A DNA stretch of 64,000 nucleotides from Parasponia andersonii. Taxonomy: Eukaryota; Streptophyta; Magnoliopsida; Rosales; Cannabaceae. The stretch lies in assembly GCA_002914805.1 (NCBI GenBank), contig JXTB01000157.1:633663-697662 (forward strand), read 5' to 3'. The translations under genes and the position numbers were made by a program. How positions within the stretch are numbered: the first letter of the stretch is position 1; every line of letters begins with the position of its first letter. The notes under the pieces were generated by a model that saw only the letters and a program-made list of their open reading frames with translations, made no database searches and was not told where the DNA came from. Shown here piece after piece: positions 48,701-60,565 of the stretch.

Positions 48701-49297
48701 GGTTTTAACATTAAAAGCCGCGATATTTGTCCCCTCTTTAGATCACATGTCCCTGTTTTAGGTTTTTTCCCTCGAGACATATTTCTAGTAGTCAACTAGA
48801 CCGCTAAAATTTCTACAAAATGTTTAAAGCGGCAATTATAGTCGCCACTTTAGAGTTTTAAAATATTTTATTACTTGTTATTTATAATTAATTTTTCTTT
48901 TAAAAATTTTATTCCAACTAAAAAAACTAAACTGGCGACAATAGTTGCCGCTTTAGAATTTAAATAAAATTTTAAAAGAAAAATATATTTATTATTTGTA
49001 ATTACTTTATTTTAGTTAAATTAAAACTTTAAAACAACGACTATAGTCGTCCTAGAAAATAAGATATTTTCAGCCTATTTCTCGAAAATCTCACACCACT
49101 TGGCGTACTTGATCTAAAGTAGTACAATTATCATTGTTTTATAGTTTTTAGTGAGAATTACTAACGTGTATTAACAGTGTAATATTTAAAATAACGACTT
49201 TTAATAATCGCCACTACTATTAGATTTGTCGCCGCTTTTAGTACAAGTTAAAGTGGTAAAAATGGTGTCCCGACTCTATTGCCTATTTGTTGTAGTA
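45794..49297 (-). mobile_element. CACTA (En/Spm)-like DNA transposon in the TOPLESS-like pseudogene
   Basis: The left edge begins CACTACA (45794). The right edge ends TTTGTTGTAGTA, the complement of a CACTACAACAAA-type end with one changed base. Near the right end, related words occur in both orientations (CGGCAATTATAGTCGCCACT, GGCGACAATAGTTGCCGCTT, CGACTATAGTCGTC), as in CACTA subterminal regions. Minus-strand fragments near 46464-46763 (LRQLFGENWRNPLPIKFNK) resemble plant Ptta/En/Spm transposase proteins. The two ends match only in part and the flanking triplets (TTA, TAA) differ, so the left edge is less certain. Confidence 0.5.
46900..47640. repeat. Degenerate GTATTTTGGG-type repeat tract
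   Basis: Many loose copies of words like GGGCATTTTGG, GGGTATTTTGAG and ATTATAGGGGTATT every 30-50 bp inside the CACTA-like element. Confidence 0.6.
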
Positions 49298-50434
49298 TAA
49301 ATTTTGGAAATACTTCAATAGCGGCCAACACATTATCATACACCATAAGAAGATATACTTCGGCTTTTAAATCAAACTGGATGTGGTTGATAGCTTCCCC
49401 AACGTTACTACAAGTAGTGAACATTTTAGGAGCAATTTGAAAAAGTCTAGAGTCCAGAATTTTCCACCCATAAAAGCTCCACATAAACAGCTGGACAAAA
49501 ATGTTTTATGCTTTGCCAAGTTAGACACCGAGAAGATACAACACTAGGTGTCAAGTGGAAAGATACAAACTATCAGAACCCAAGACACAAATAGCCAGAC
49601 AGAAAAAAAAAGGAATAGGATAGAGTATTGCACTTACGAAAAAAGATACCATGTTCTCTGAGTCTGAAAGACAGCTTTAGAAATAGCTAGACATTTTACA
49701 CTTTTCTTGTGGCCCACAAGAGAAGTTGCTGCCTGCATATAAATTACCTCAATATGATTGGTTATTACAAATTCCAAATGTAGTAAACTAAAATATATAA
49801 AACACATATTAAAATCTTACTAAACCTCGTTAGATTTGCTGACGTTTTTGGCTAGAATTTCTCCGTTATTCATCGCTATGAGAATAATGCTACTATCACG
49901 GGGATGAAAGATCACGTATGTTGCTGCATGGCCGAGGGGACGAAGTGATGCCAGCTTCTGATTTTAATTAGAAATGACAACTGAAACATAAATCCATCTT
50001 CAAGAAAATCAAAGTTACTCCTAATAAGCAGTGACAAACAAACCCCCCCAATAGAAGAAAGAAAAAAAAAAAAAAAGAGAAAAAAGAAACCTCAGAAGTC
50101 TTCATTCCAAATATCGAAATATCTTTTCCATGCATGAGCTGTTAAGAGAATATTATGGTCTTCTGAAATAGCAAAACAAATCTTGAATGCGGCATCAATG
50201 TTTTCCTTGAAGTCTTGTCGAAACATGTATGGTTTCACTGAAGACGTTGCCTGTAGAAATCACAGACGTGCGTTAGACATAATAAGTAGTAGGGATATAC
50301 TCTGGAAACACACTTGAAAAGAGACCACTAACATAGAAATAAACACCTTTTGCCATCTTTGCTCTGCCATTGCCACCGTAACAATTCACCAGCAGTCAAA
50401 TGCTAAAAGAGTGTTGCCAATTTTGATATACATC

Positions 50435-52518
50435 TGTAAAAACCTATTTTTTTTTAAAGGACAAAATGGTCTTTGACCAGATTTAAAAAAAAAAAAAAAA
50501 TTTATATATGCAGATCGCTCTCTCTCCTCTCTCACGTTTTCTCCCCCCCCTCACAGAACACTCTCTCTCTCTCTCTTTCTCTCCCTCGTCTCTCTCTCCC
50601 TCGGCCAAACCTCTGCAGAGCCGCCGCCTGCCGCCGACCGGGCCACCCACCGACTAGCGTCACCTCGCCTTGTCGCCACGAAGCTCCGCCCTCTGTCGCT
50701 GCTCGCCGCCGACCACCGGTTCGCCGGAAAAAGCCATTAAAGCCGATTAGACCCATTTCGGAAATTCAGCCACCGGCGATGATTCCGGCATCCATTTGAC
50801 TCCAAACTGGTCTCGTTGGATTCGTATCGTCGCAAGGATCATCAAGGTATATATATCTCAACTGTCCGGATAAAAAATTGTCATTTTTGAGTATTTTGAG
50901 TTTTTAAATTTTAGTTTTCGATCCGGCCGTTGGATTGTATTTTTGATTACATTTTTGGAATGTACTCGGAAAATGGAGAAGTTTGATATATATATATATA
51001 TTGTGTAGTTTGGTGATCGGCATAAAAATCGAGATCGGACGGTCAAGATTTTGTCTCGTTTTGCGTGCCACCGGTCCGGTGTGGACCCGGACCCGAATTG
51101 GACAAGTTATATGTCTAACCTAGTTATTTTGGGTGCTAGGAATTCTGTGAAGAGGTCCGTTTGTAGAATTGAAGCTCCGGTGAGAAAGTTAATTTTTCGC
51201 ACGAGGACGATCGAGGGCTTGGAATTGGATCCCGACCCTCCGGGCGATCGTCAACGACACTTTAAGGACTTAATAGCGTGGTGTCGCTATTCTGTTGAGG
51301 TAGGGGTTTAGTTACCTTCATTTTATACCGTTTTTGAATTAAAACTTATTTTCTGCAACATATAAGAACAAGCGTGTTTTTAATGATTTGAATTATATGT
51401 GATGGAATCTGGTTATACGATATATACTGTACTACTCTGGGAATTTGTTGTGTGCAGGTTATTTTGGATATATCAAAAATAGGGCCGTTATGCTGCCCGT
51501 TTTTCTATAAAACCCTATTATGCATGTTTTATTGAAAAATCAGAGTACAGTAGTTTTTACACTTCAGTTCTGTATTGCACGTGTCATAGGATCATACATG
51601 AGCACCGTGTTAGCATCGTGGGTTTTACAGTGTGGCGCTGCGTGCCCCACCTTCGGTGAAAGTCCGTAAACTTGCACAAGGTCTTGTTACTTCTGATTAC
51701 CTCCCCATTTGGCAGGTGTAGGCAATTCGGTTGCCCCTCCAGGTTTGGTAGGCGACACATGGGTGTCCCCTCCTGGTATGGGCTTAGGTATCAAGCAGGC
51801 TGTTAGGTACACTTAGTGCCATCATCCTGGGTTTCCACAGATGAGAGGATGTGAGCTCATGGGTATGGGTTGATTTGTGTCATGTGCATATGGAGTGATG
51901 GTTTTTATTACACTGTTATATATATATTGGCTCCTGGTTTAGATTATATATATACGTGTGTGTGTATGTTTTCGATTTGTACTAACCATGCAGGAGATTC
52001 TCATCACTGAACTGTTTTTCCCCGAGGTAACTATTTTCCTACTGGGCATTGTATGCTCACCCCCCCTTACCTTCCTCCTCAGGTGGTGTCCAGTGCGATC
52101 TTGGTGATCAAGAGAAGTAAGAGGTCATCGGGATTGCAGTTCGCCTCTTGGTAATGCTAGGAATTTGTTGTCATAGTCTTTGGACTATTTGGATTTTGTG
52201 TTAGCATTGAACCAAGATTACTGCTTTCTATGTTGTCTGCAAACTTATGTATGCCAATCTGGTATTGGACATCTGTTGTGAATGATGATGATGATGGGTT
52301 TTGAAATTTATTTCATGTTTTTAAGTAATTGTTCAATTTATGTTTGGTGGTGTATACGAACTGTGGGAGTGGTTCACGGGATGGAATTCCGAACATTTTA
52401 TTTAAATGGACTGTTTTTATAAAAACTAGAACTTTTGACACTTTTCAAATAAATTAAGGAAATTTCCACCTTTGTGAAATTTCATTTCTACCACTAGCCC
52501 GGATTTTGGGTCGTGACA
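50435..52518 (+). mobile_element. Solo LTR, gypsy-like, in the TOPLESS-like pseudogene
   Basis: Begins TGTAAAAACC and ends GGGTCGTGACA, flanked by the direct repeat CATC (50431-50434 and 52519-52522). No internal domains or second LTR lie nearby. The end is of the kind that precedes TGGTATCAGAGC in plant gypsy elements, but here host DNA follows. The CT-rich, GC-rich stretch (50515-50790) and the frame 50473-50799 lie inside it and are not a gene. Confidence 0.7.
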
Positions 52519-52522
52519 CATC

Positions 52523-53220
52523 AGTTTGCAAATCTCTTTTCTTTTTTTTCTTTTTCTTTCTTTTTGGGACATGTGTTTTGATGTGTCAAGAAGCAGAAAA
52601 TAACACTGGTTTTGAGGTGGTTCTTTCTCATTCGAAAGACTAGTCGGATCGCCACGCTAAAATTCAAATGATCACATTCTAGAATTCGATTCCGCTTTAA
52701 CGACTTAAAATACATAATCAACAAACAAACAAACAAGCAAATTTAACAACTACTTACAGAAGACTTGCCAATGCTGGTTTTCCCAACCTTTCAGAAGATC
52801 ATCTGGAGAGGTGTTGAGATTTAGATAAAAGTTGTTCTTTACTTTTCCCAGTTTAAGGAAAACTTGTTTGCAGGGGTTAAGGAGAGTATTTTGGCCTGAA
52901 TTAGGGAGCTTGTTTTAGTGTATTTGGCCATGTAACATCTCTATAAATACCTTTGTGATATTCAGACTATAACATGAAAGTAAAAATGTAGCTTATTTCT
53001 GAATTAATAGTCCGCAAACGGGGAATCTCCAGCTTATATCCGTGATTAGTCTCCTTCTCCGACCTTCCATTTTCATCAAAACATTATTCAAAAAAGAATA
53101 ATTATAAAAAAAAAAAAAAAAAAAGGGGAACCAAACCTCACTCGTACTAGGTACAAACTTCTAATTACTAAAATTAGCGAGGAAATGGAGAAAAAAAATA
53201 AAAATAAAAATCTCACTCAC
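52523..53220. other. Noncoding DNA between LTR and LisH exon
   Basis: Part of the pseudogene's former interior. The exons expected here for CTLH and the first propeller cannot be read. Confidence 0.45.
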
Positions 53221-53299
53221 TCATGCATTGTGATATTGCACTTTCTTTGATGTAGAAAACTGTGAATCAAAGAGAAAGCTCTCTTTTCTTGATCGTCAT
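53221..53299 (-). pseudogene. LisH first exon of the TOPLESS-like gene
   Basis: ATG at 53299..53297, then KKREL in one frame and SLIHSFLHQRKCNITMHE in the next, ending at a strong donor GTGAGTGAG. It aligns with the first coding exon of TOPLESS proteins (RELVFLILQFL-type LisH helix, ending near the His of the same place). It is 79 nt long, consistent with a 1-nt deletion that breaks the frame. The match is short, so moderate confidence. Confidence 0.5.
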
Positions 53300-54585
53300 C
53301 CGCTATTTTCAGACCCTAGAAATTTGCAGAAGAGACAGACTTGTTGGTCTCTCTCCTCCTCCTCGATATGTTTTGGCGGTCTTTCAGATCAGAGCCAATT
53401 TTAAGAGTAGGTTTTTCTAGGAAAGCAAATAGCGTTGTATGTCCCTCCATTTATAATCGACCTCTTTAGATGTCGGTTTCTTCTCCTCAAAAAAAAATGA
53501 CGCGTGTCGTTTTACTTATTTGGATGTCGTTTAATATTTGTCGCATTACTAGTTTATTAATCATTTGCCAAACCTCTATTTATTATTATTATTATTATTG
53601 TTGTTCTTTATTAATTTGACAGAAAAAACCTTGTGCCTTGAAAAATTACAATAATCCAAATCTTTGATTTAGGATCCCCCCCTCCCCCCCACCCAAATCT
53701 CCCCCCTATCAATATAACAATTTGAAAATTACCATGTCAAAACATAAAAATTACCTTCCATAAGTACTGAAAATTTCAAATAAAGTAACTTCAGACCTAA
53801 AAGACTCAAAATAAATAAATAAATCAGATCAACGGTAGTAATTCATATCATATTTGGTTATTGAAGTTATTTCAATACAATAACCTCTATAAATAAATGC
53901 CCAATAAATTTATAACTCAATTAAATAATGAAATCTTGGGATTCAAATTCAGGCTAATATACTCAATTAATATTCTCACGGAATGCAAAAGATAATTTCT
54001 TTAAGTCCATTTACAGCCCATCGAATATATAAATTAGTAACTAATTAAATACGTAAAAAAGTATCATATAAACATTCAAAATATTAATGATTTTTTTATA
54101 GATAATTTTTATTGTTTTAATACCATTCCTTTTCAAAATACACCTAAAGTTGCTTAGTTATTATTTATACAACAAAATATTCCTAGTTTTAAGCTTTTAA
54201 CACTGTCACCTTTTTGCAAAGTGTACGCATAAGCGAGACTTTACTTATTGTGTAACATATCAAATAGGTTTTCAAATACAACGAGGAATCTCTGCCAAAT
54301 TAAGTGTCTCTTTCATCACACTTTTCTTGTTGGTATTACTGATCTTAATTCAAGAGCATAAGAAACAAAATTATATAAAATTTACATATCATTTCCTTTA
54401 AAAATAAATTTGTAAGTATATTATAGTTGCAGCGAACGAGTTCTCATATGCTAGAATCGATACATAACAGTCACATTCAAACTACCATAAAAGTTTCTTG
54501 AGTTGAGAGTGATGCATAAGCTTTATTTTAAGTAGAAAGTACGAATTTTGTTCTGAAGGTCCTTTATTAGTTAGAATCATTCTCT
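53300..54585. other. 5' flank of the TOPLESS-like pseudogene and AT-rich DNA
   Basis: No other gene seen. 53300-53480 could be the old 5' leader; an ATT repeat lies near 53580-53600 and a C-rich run near 53677-53705. Confidence 0.4.
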
Positions 54586-55082
54586 TAAATTAGTATATAT
54601 GGATTGAACAAAACCTAACATAATTCTAAAGATTGTTATTCATATCAAATAATCTGATAGAGGATTTCTTAAGAAAATGTGACTAACTTGAGTCTATAAC
54701 CTAAGATGATGAATACCGTAACGGAAGCGGTAGACGATAAAAAATATGAGGATTAGAGCTCTTTCGCAATCGAAATGTTGTATGTCTTATGTCTAATCAA
54801 TAAATTTCTCTCTCAATGATGGTTTCTAGGAGAGAAAAGTATACATTCTAATTAGTGCCTAGACCAAAACTATAAAAGTTAACTTTACATAGTCGACTTA
54901 GTCAGGTTATCTATTAACCTTAACTGGGTGACTATAGGATATTCACATTTTAACTCATACCTATTGGATATTATGATTCATCTCAGTATATCACTTAATT
55001 AGGTTCACTTAAAAATATGATGGCCCAATATAATTATTGAATATGTGGCTCATAAATTAATTGGAAATATAATTTCCTAACA
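54586..55082 (-). repeat. 3' LTR of the third copia element
   Basis: Ends AATTTCCTAACA and matches 62593-63079 along its length (shared AACCTAACA, TTTCTCTCT and AATTATTGAATATGT). Its left edge has lost the TGTT end. On the element strand a purine tract (AAGTGAGAGA) precedes it. Confidence 0.78.
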
Positions 55083-55200
55083 ATCTCTCACTTGAGTCAC
55101 ATATGCATAAAATATAATTATATTGTTAAACTGAAAGCTAGCAATGAAATGTCATATTATTCTTGAATATCCCCAAAGGTACAATCTTGTCCATCAAATA

Positions 55201-55887
55201 TAAGGACTGGCAATTTGTGATATGACACGATAATATAGCTCGGAACCTGTACAAAATTAATGGACTTGGGTTTAGCTTTATCGTGTTCGTGTCGTATTCG
55301 AGTTGGAGATATTAATCCATTTAATTAATAGGTCGTATTCAAATTAAACTTGCCAAGACAAAAAATGACATGTTTAGTAAATAGGTCGTGTCATGTCAAC
55401 CCGTTTATAAACAGATCGTATTCATATCATAATTTATGACATGTTTGAGAAATTTAGGTAGATGATCAATATTTTAAATTTGATTAAATAGATATCTACT
55501 TTTTAAATTTTATAGCTAAATATCCAAGTATATATACTTTTATAAATGGTAAATATGTTTATCTACCAATTTCAGTTATTGTACTGAAATGTACTGGGCA
55601 TATAATTTTTTATACTTGGTATATAAGTATATATACTAGACATTTTACTATAATATTTGATAAAGGAACATTTACTTAAATTAGGTCTAAATTTTAGTCA
55701 TATTTCTATAAGACCCCTTATTAAACAGGTTCTATTTAGGTTATAGGTCGCAGATTACGTGTCACGAGTCAATATAACTTGTTTAGTAAACGTGTTATAC
55801 GAGTCATATTTGAGTTGAGTATTTACCTATTATATATGTACATCGACACAATATGAACACGACCAGTAGATACGAATTGCCAGCCCT
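55201..55887. mobile_element. hAT-type MITE nested in the third copia
   Basis: Terminal inverted repeats AAGGACTGGCAATTTGT and, from the right, AGGGCTGGCAATTCGT. The flanking 8-bp pairs ATCAAATA and ATCAGACA agree at 6 of 8 positions, the size used by hAT elements. It has no coding capacity. Confidence 0.7.
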
Positions 55888-56699
55888 ATCAGACATACTA
55901 GCACGAAACCAATGCACTCATCGATGCACTTATTAGAATGACAATTAGAACCCTCAATGATTATCATAGTAATACACCCGAATGACACTAATCGAGTATG
56001 AAATATAGCATGGAAACTACACACAATGTGATTTAACATGTCTATTTTTGACTGGTTCAACTTAAACTAAGGTGAGATCAACTTTAGTCTTTCTACTTAA
56101 TTCATTATCGCAAACTTTATGTTAAACTGTAGTAACTAGGAAAGATAATAATATGGTAAATATTATATGAAAAAAATTCATCAAACATATTTTACAGAAA
56201 TTAAACAAGGAATAAGTGTCATAATGAACATCCGAACCAAACTACAAATTCCTATTAAAGTTGTACATCTTTTAAACACAATATCCTTATGAGTAGTATG
56301 CTCAAGAAAACACCTTAGGTGATAACTGTTAGTAAATGGATTCACAATCATGGAGTTTATACTTAAATGTCCTTTAGATACTTGTTAACTCCAAATTCTC
56401 TATTTTAACATCAAGTGACCTAAAGTCTATGTGTCTCAACTTAAAGAGTTTCTGCTATTATTAGAATACAAGAATGCGGCTTAATTATCACAATAATTTT
56501 TTAATAGTATTTTAAAACCATCAACTACAGTTTGTAGCCTGGTAATAAACTTGTTCCCACTAAATTTATGATATAAACAACCATCAATTGAATTTTTCTC
56601 AAAACTAAATGAGTAAATGACTTGATGGAATGTATTAAAGGGAAATTAATAGTCTTTAAATTCATCTAATGTAACTCTAGAACCTAATAAACTACTAGT

Positions 56700-58600
56700 A
56701 CAAAACTTATACTCAAAGAATCTTTCATTAAAAATGAAAAAAAAAAAGTCTCTTTATATTCAATGTCTTCCTTCTGAGTGAAACCATAGGAACTAGACAA
56801 ATCTAAATGTCGATAAAATCTTAAATGTCATTGTCCTTCATGGCTTTCATCTCCTTCTTTATAGTCTCAATCCACTTTGAGAATTAGAACATTATTTTAG
56901 CTTGAGTGAAAATGATTCCCATATCAAACACATGTTCTTGGAGATTGACAACATAAATATCTAAAGTTGTACTTCTCATTTTCCTAGTAGATCTACTTAA
57001 TGGCACTTTCTCTTGAGGTTGTTGAGTTTGTTCTTTTAGAGCAACTTCCTTATTTTGGATATGGAATTGTTGAATTTTGTCATAGTCCAGATTCGCATCT
57101 TGGATAATGTCAAGTATAAAAACCTGAAGCCTAAACATTTTTAATAGTAATTGAAGGAAAAGAAACGAATTCCTCCATAAAGATAATATTCTTAACCTTT
57201 TCTCTCCCTAAACTTAACATCCTCAACGAATTTATATTTTTCTATTTTAAAAAAGATTTATTAGAGGTATCATAAAAGATGAAACCTCTTAGCTTTTTAA
57301 AGTACCTAACAAAATAGCAACTAAAATTCTTAAATCTAGTTACTTTTTTTATAGCCTATATAGCCTAATCTTAGTTGACAACCCCAGATTTGCGAATGCC
57401 TAATATTAGGCTTCTTGCTTGTCCATCACCCATATGAGATTTTAGCTAAATCTTTAGTAGAGACTTTATTTGATATGTATACTGCAATCCTTAATTTTCT
57501 TTCTTATAGTAATTTAGGTAAAGTAGAATGATTAATCATGCCTCTTATCATGTCCTTAAGTTTTCTTTATTATCAATGGACAATACCATTCATGCTAGGC
57601 TTCCCCAGCATTGGTATTGTGGGACGATTCTATATATTTCTAGGAACTACCATAGTATTCATTATAATTAGATTTGACGGCCTTAATTTTCTTGTTTAGT
57701 TGAATTTCAACTTCAGTATTGAAAACCTTCGACATATACAGAAATTGATACTTCCTATAAACCAAAAATAAGTACTCTTAATGAGAATAATCGTCTACAA
57801 ACATAATGTAATACTATTGGTTATTCTATAAAATCGTAGGAAATAGTCTAAATGTATTAGTATAAATTAGTTCTAAGACTCTGAACTACTGTTGGTACCC
57901 AATTCCCTTATACTTGTCTGTTTACCTTAATAAACTTAACAAGGATTTTAAAGTTCGTTAAGTTAAGTAAGACAAGAATTTCATTTGATACAAGACTATT
58001 AATTCTCTATTAAGATCTCTAAAATGCTTATGCCACACCATAGAGAAATTCTCATAATTAACTCATACTTTTGTACCATATTTCTTAATATACAAGATTG
58101 ACTGAATGAGGTAATTATGTTAAATTTATAAAGATTATCACTCAAAGAATTAGTAGTAAGAAATTTGAATATTGAAAGAGACTAAATTTCACTCTTTCTG
58201 AATGAACAAAGATGATTGTATTTGTCCAATTCAGAAAAAGAACACTTTAAAAGTCTCTCTTAAATCCAAAAATTAACCAGTCTCTAACAGTAATCTAAAT
58301 AACTTTATAGCCTCTACTGAAGTTATATTACTATTGCCTAAAAAATGAATATTTTGTCATTAATTTGCAATTGGCTTCACAAATAATCTTGCATAAAATA
58401 TGCTTATGTGAATAGTGAGATCCGTATCTATCCACTAAGTGCATTTGAGTACAAGTGTTAAATTATATTTATGACAAATAAAATTGAGAAGTATGCCCTT
58501 TCTTTACATGCCAAAAGATGTACTTAGGATAATCATTCTTATATATCCAGCTTTTTTGCAGAAGAAACAGATAAGTTCTTTATTCTATTTTCTTTTGCAC
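56700..58600 (-). pseudogene. Copia gag end, protease, integrase and RT scraps (third element)
   Basis: From right to left on the minus strand: a zinc-knuckle start CFFCKKAG near 58560; a broken protease region; FVDDYSH and integrase text KVFNTEVEIQLNKKIKAVK near 57700; GKPSMNGIV near 57590; WTSKKPNIRHSQIWGC near 57400; RSTRKMRSTTLDIYVVNLQEH at 57000-56940; and KWIETIKKEMKAMKDNDI near 56850. These follow copia order but are cut by stops and gaps throughout. Later RT and RNase H are not readable. Confidence 0.7.
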
Positions 58601-59340
58601 TCTATGCTGTAAAGTCTTAATTGTAGCTTCTTTATTCTTATTTATTTTTTTTATCTTATCGTATCCTAAGAGGTGCATACTAAGTGAGCATTTTCAGCAC
58701 CCGCTTGCTCTCTCTCAACTTCGCCCAAGTAAGCTTGAGGTTTCTTTCTTTTCCTTTTATTCAACAAAAATTCTCTCTTCTCTTCTCCGATTTCGTTTCT
58801 AGTCTCTTCTCTAATTTGGTATTTGATCTCTCTCCTCCTATTTTCTTTTTTCTGATTTTTTGTTCTTCTCTTTCTATGTAGCAGGCCCTAGCTTGTGATT
58901 CCAAAACTCTTGGGTAATTTTAACAACGTGAGCATCTCTGTGTAAACATTTTTTTCAGGCTAAATCTTAATTTCTGAATTTACTTTTACCTATTTATCAT
59001 GGACCATAAGTAAGAGAGTTTAAGAATTTTTTTTTTTTTTTTTCAGACGAAGAAAGCCTTAGATTTTGAAAGTGCTTTTCGAGTCAGACTTTTCCGTAGA
59101 TGGAAAATTAGCTTTCCAACAAAAAGCACACACAATGCTATCTATTTTGGCAGTGCGGGTGTTGTTTTGTCATAGTTTCAGTGATTTTCATTTCATGTTT
59201 TTCTGATGTTTATGCTTTTGTTGGTCATTGTATTGTTGCTGAGCCATGCCAGTTCAACGAATTAACCTTTTATAAAATAAAGAAATAAAAAAATAAAAAA
59301 TAAAAAAAAAAAGAAAGAAAAAGCATACCAATTCCTTCCA
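58601..59340 (+). other. Possible inserted sequence with an A-rich end
   Basis: CT-rich DNA with a gene-leader look (58700-58880) leads to an A-rich tract (59276-59318), which could be the tail of a retroposed sequence on the plus strand. No protein, SINE promoter boxes or target-site duplication could be confirmed. The neighbouring frames (58684-58881, 59361-59621) have no domain. Confidence 0.3.
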
Positions 59341-60325
59341 AGAGTGGAAAAAAGATTCTTTTGTACTCTTTATTTGTTGGATTTCTTCTCTGCAAGAGTT
59401 ATACTGTTATTAATGAGATTATACAAAACTCTGTTATTTATGAGACTATACAAAACTATTTTGGTGGTTTATATTTGAATTTCTGCTTGGATGGTCTTTA
59501 TTTTAATATCTACAAGTGTTCTTGTGTAATCTATAGCTCTTGGATGTTTTTTATTTTGATTTCTTGTTTGTACAGATACTACTTGAAAAAACAAACAGAT
59601 AAAAAGGATCGTTTGTTTTGACTTTTGGGTTTGTTTTCACACTTTATTGAATATATAGGTTATATATAAAATGTATTCAAAATGTGTATCTTTCAATCAC
59701 CACGCAAAGGTATGCCACCTTATCACATTAATCAAAATTGGACCAAACTTTCTGTCTTTACGTCTGGCATTTGTACCTTTAAATATCATCCATTATTAGA
59801 CCATTTAAAAATAGAAAAATAGCTCATTTTTTATTATATTTTTGGAATGATTAAAGATTTGGGCCCATTTTCATTCTTTTGTACCGATGATGTTTTTTTC
59901 TTTCATAATGTCCTAATAATATATAGAGATAATAATAATTTTTAGCATGTACTAGGAGACTAGGAGAAGAGATCTATTGGTTGATGCTATTACTGAGTGA
60001 TAAGAAGAATTTAGTCATATGCATGCATGCATGCTACTGCTGGGGAGAATATGAGAAGATTTGCTTATTGTTTTCAATTTGAGGCTAATGGTACGGCTAG
60101 TACGATGAGGTGTTTGATAAACTTAAAAAACATTGATGGCCTTATAAATGACTAACGAGTTCGAATTAGACAACTTTTTGTCCAAAATTAAGCTAACACT
60201 GATTACCTTGGAAGATAAATTCAAACTTGGATTTCTTCTACAGCTTATGGAATAACTTTCTATGACTATTGGAATTTTATTATCTTTTATGACTTAAGAT
60301 GCAACTTTCGAAGTTTTTTTGCTGA
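59341..60325. other. Noncoding DNA inside the third copia
   Basis: No recognisable domain. A small ATGC repeat lies at about 60020-60032. Confidence 0.4.
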
Positions 60326-60565
60326 GAATATTACTTTTGAAGTTGTAGTATTATACCATGCTTACAAATTTTGGTGACAACTATGTAACTTTTTTAAAGT
60401 TATAGCGCTATATCATACTTACAAATTTTGGCGATAATTAGGTAATTTTTGAAGTTATAGTATTGTATCATGCTTACATTATAATTTTTGGTGACAACTA
60501 CATAATTTTTGAAGTTGTAGTATTATATAATGCTTATAAATTTTGGTTGTAACTTTAGGAAATCG
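60326..60565. repeat. Minisatellite, about 57-bp unit, four copies
   Basis: Successive units carry TTTTGAAGTTGTAGTATTAT, then ATGCTTACAAATTTTGGTGA and CAACTA. Units start near 60329, 60386, 60443 and 60503 and differ from each other by several bases. Confidence 0.85.

Larger units (their letters stand above)
45092..50430 (-). pseudogene. TOPLESS-related corepressor gene, 3' (WD40) part, broken
   Basis: TOPLESS proteins are nuclear corepressors with an N-terminal LisH/CTLH part and two WD40 propellers. Readable exons in order: about 50430..50347; 50250..50091 (CFAISEDHNILLTAHA); 49957..49826 (KLASLRPLGHAATYVIFHPR, 44 codons, clean splice sites); 49732..49637 (SLVGHKKSVKCLAIS); 49490..49298 (INHIQFDLKAEVYLLMVYDN); 45484 to about 45330 (RITYATFSCNSEKI); and 45275..45092 (YPLLVAAHPLKANQFAVGY). 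Several breaks, such as after VSKSNE and before the Trp of the next-to-last exon, fall where TOPLESS genes have introns. Lesions: a stop at the end of the second listed exon, a frameshift after GTRAIL, and a CACTA-like insertion between 45794 and 49297. Because introns remain, it is a decayed gene copy and not a retrocopy. Confidence 0.72.

Noticed and set aside
50473-50799. 108-codon Pro/Arg-rich plus-strand frame
   Set aside because: Lies in the CT-rich, GC-rich part of the solo LTR; composition explains the open frame.
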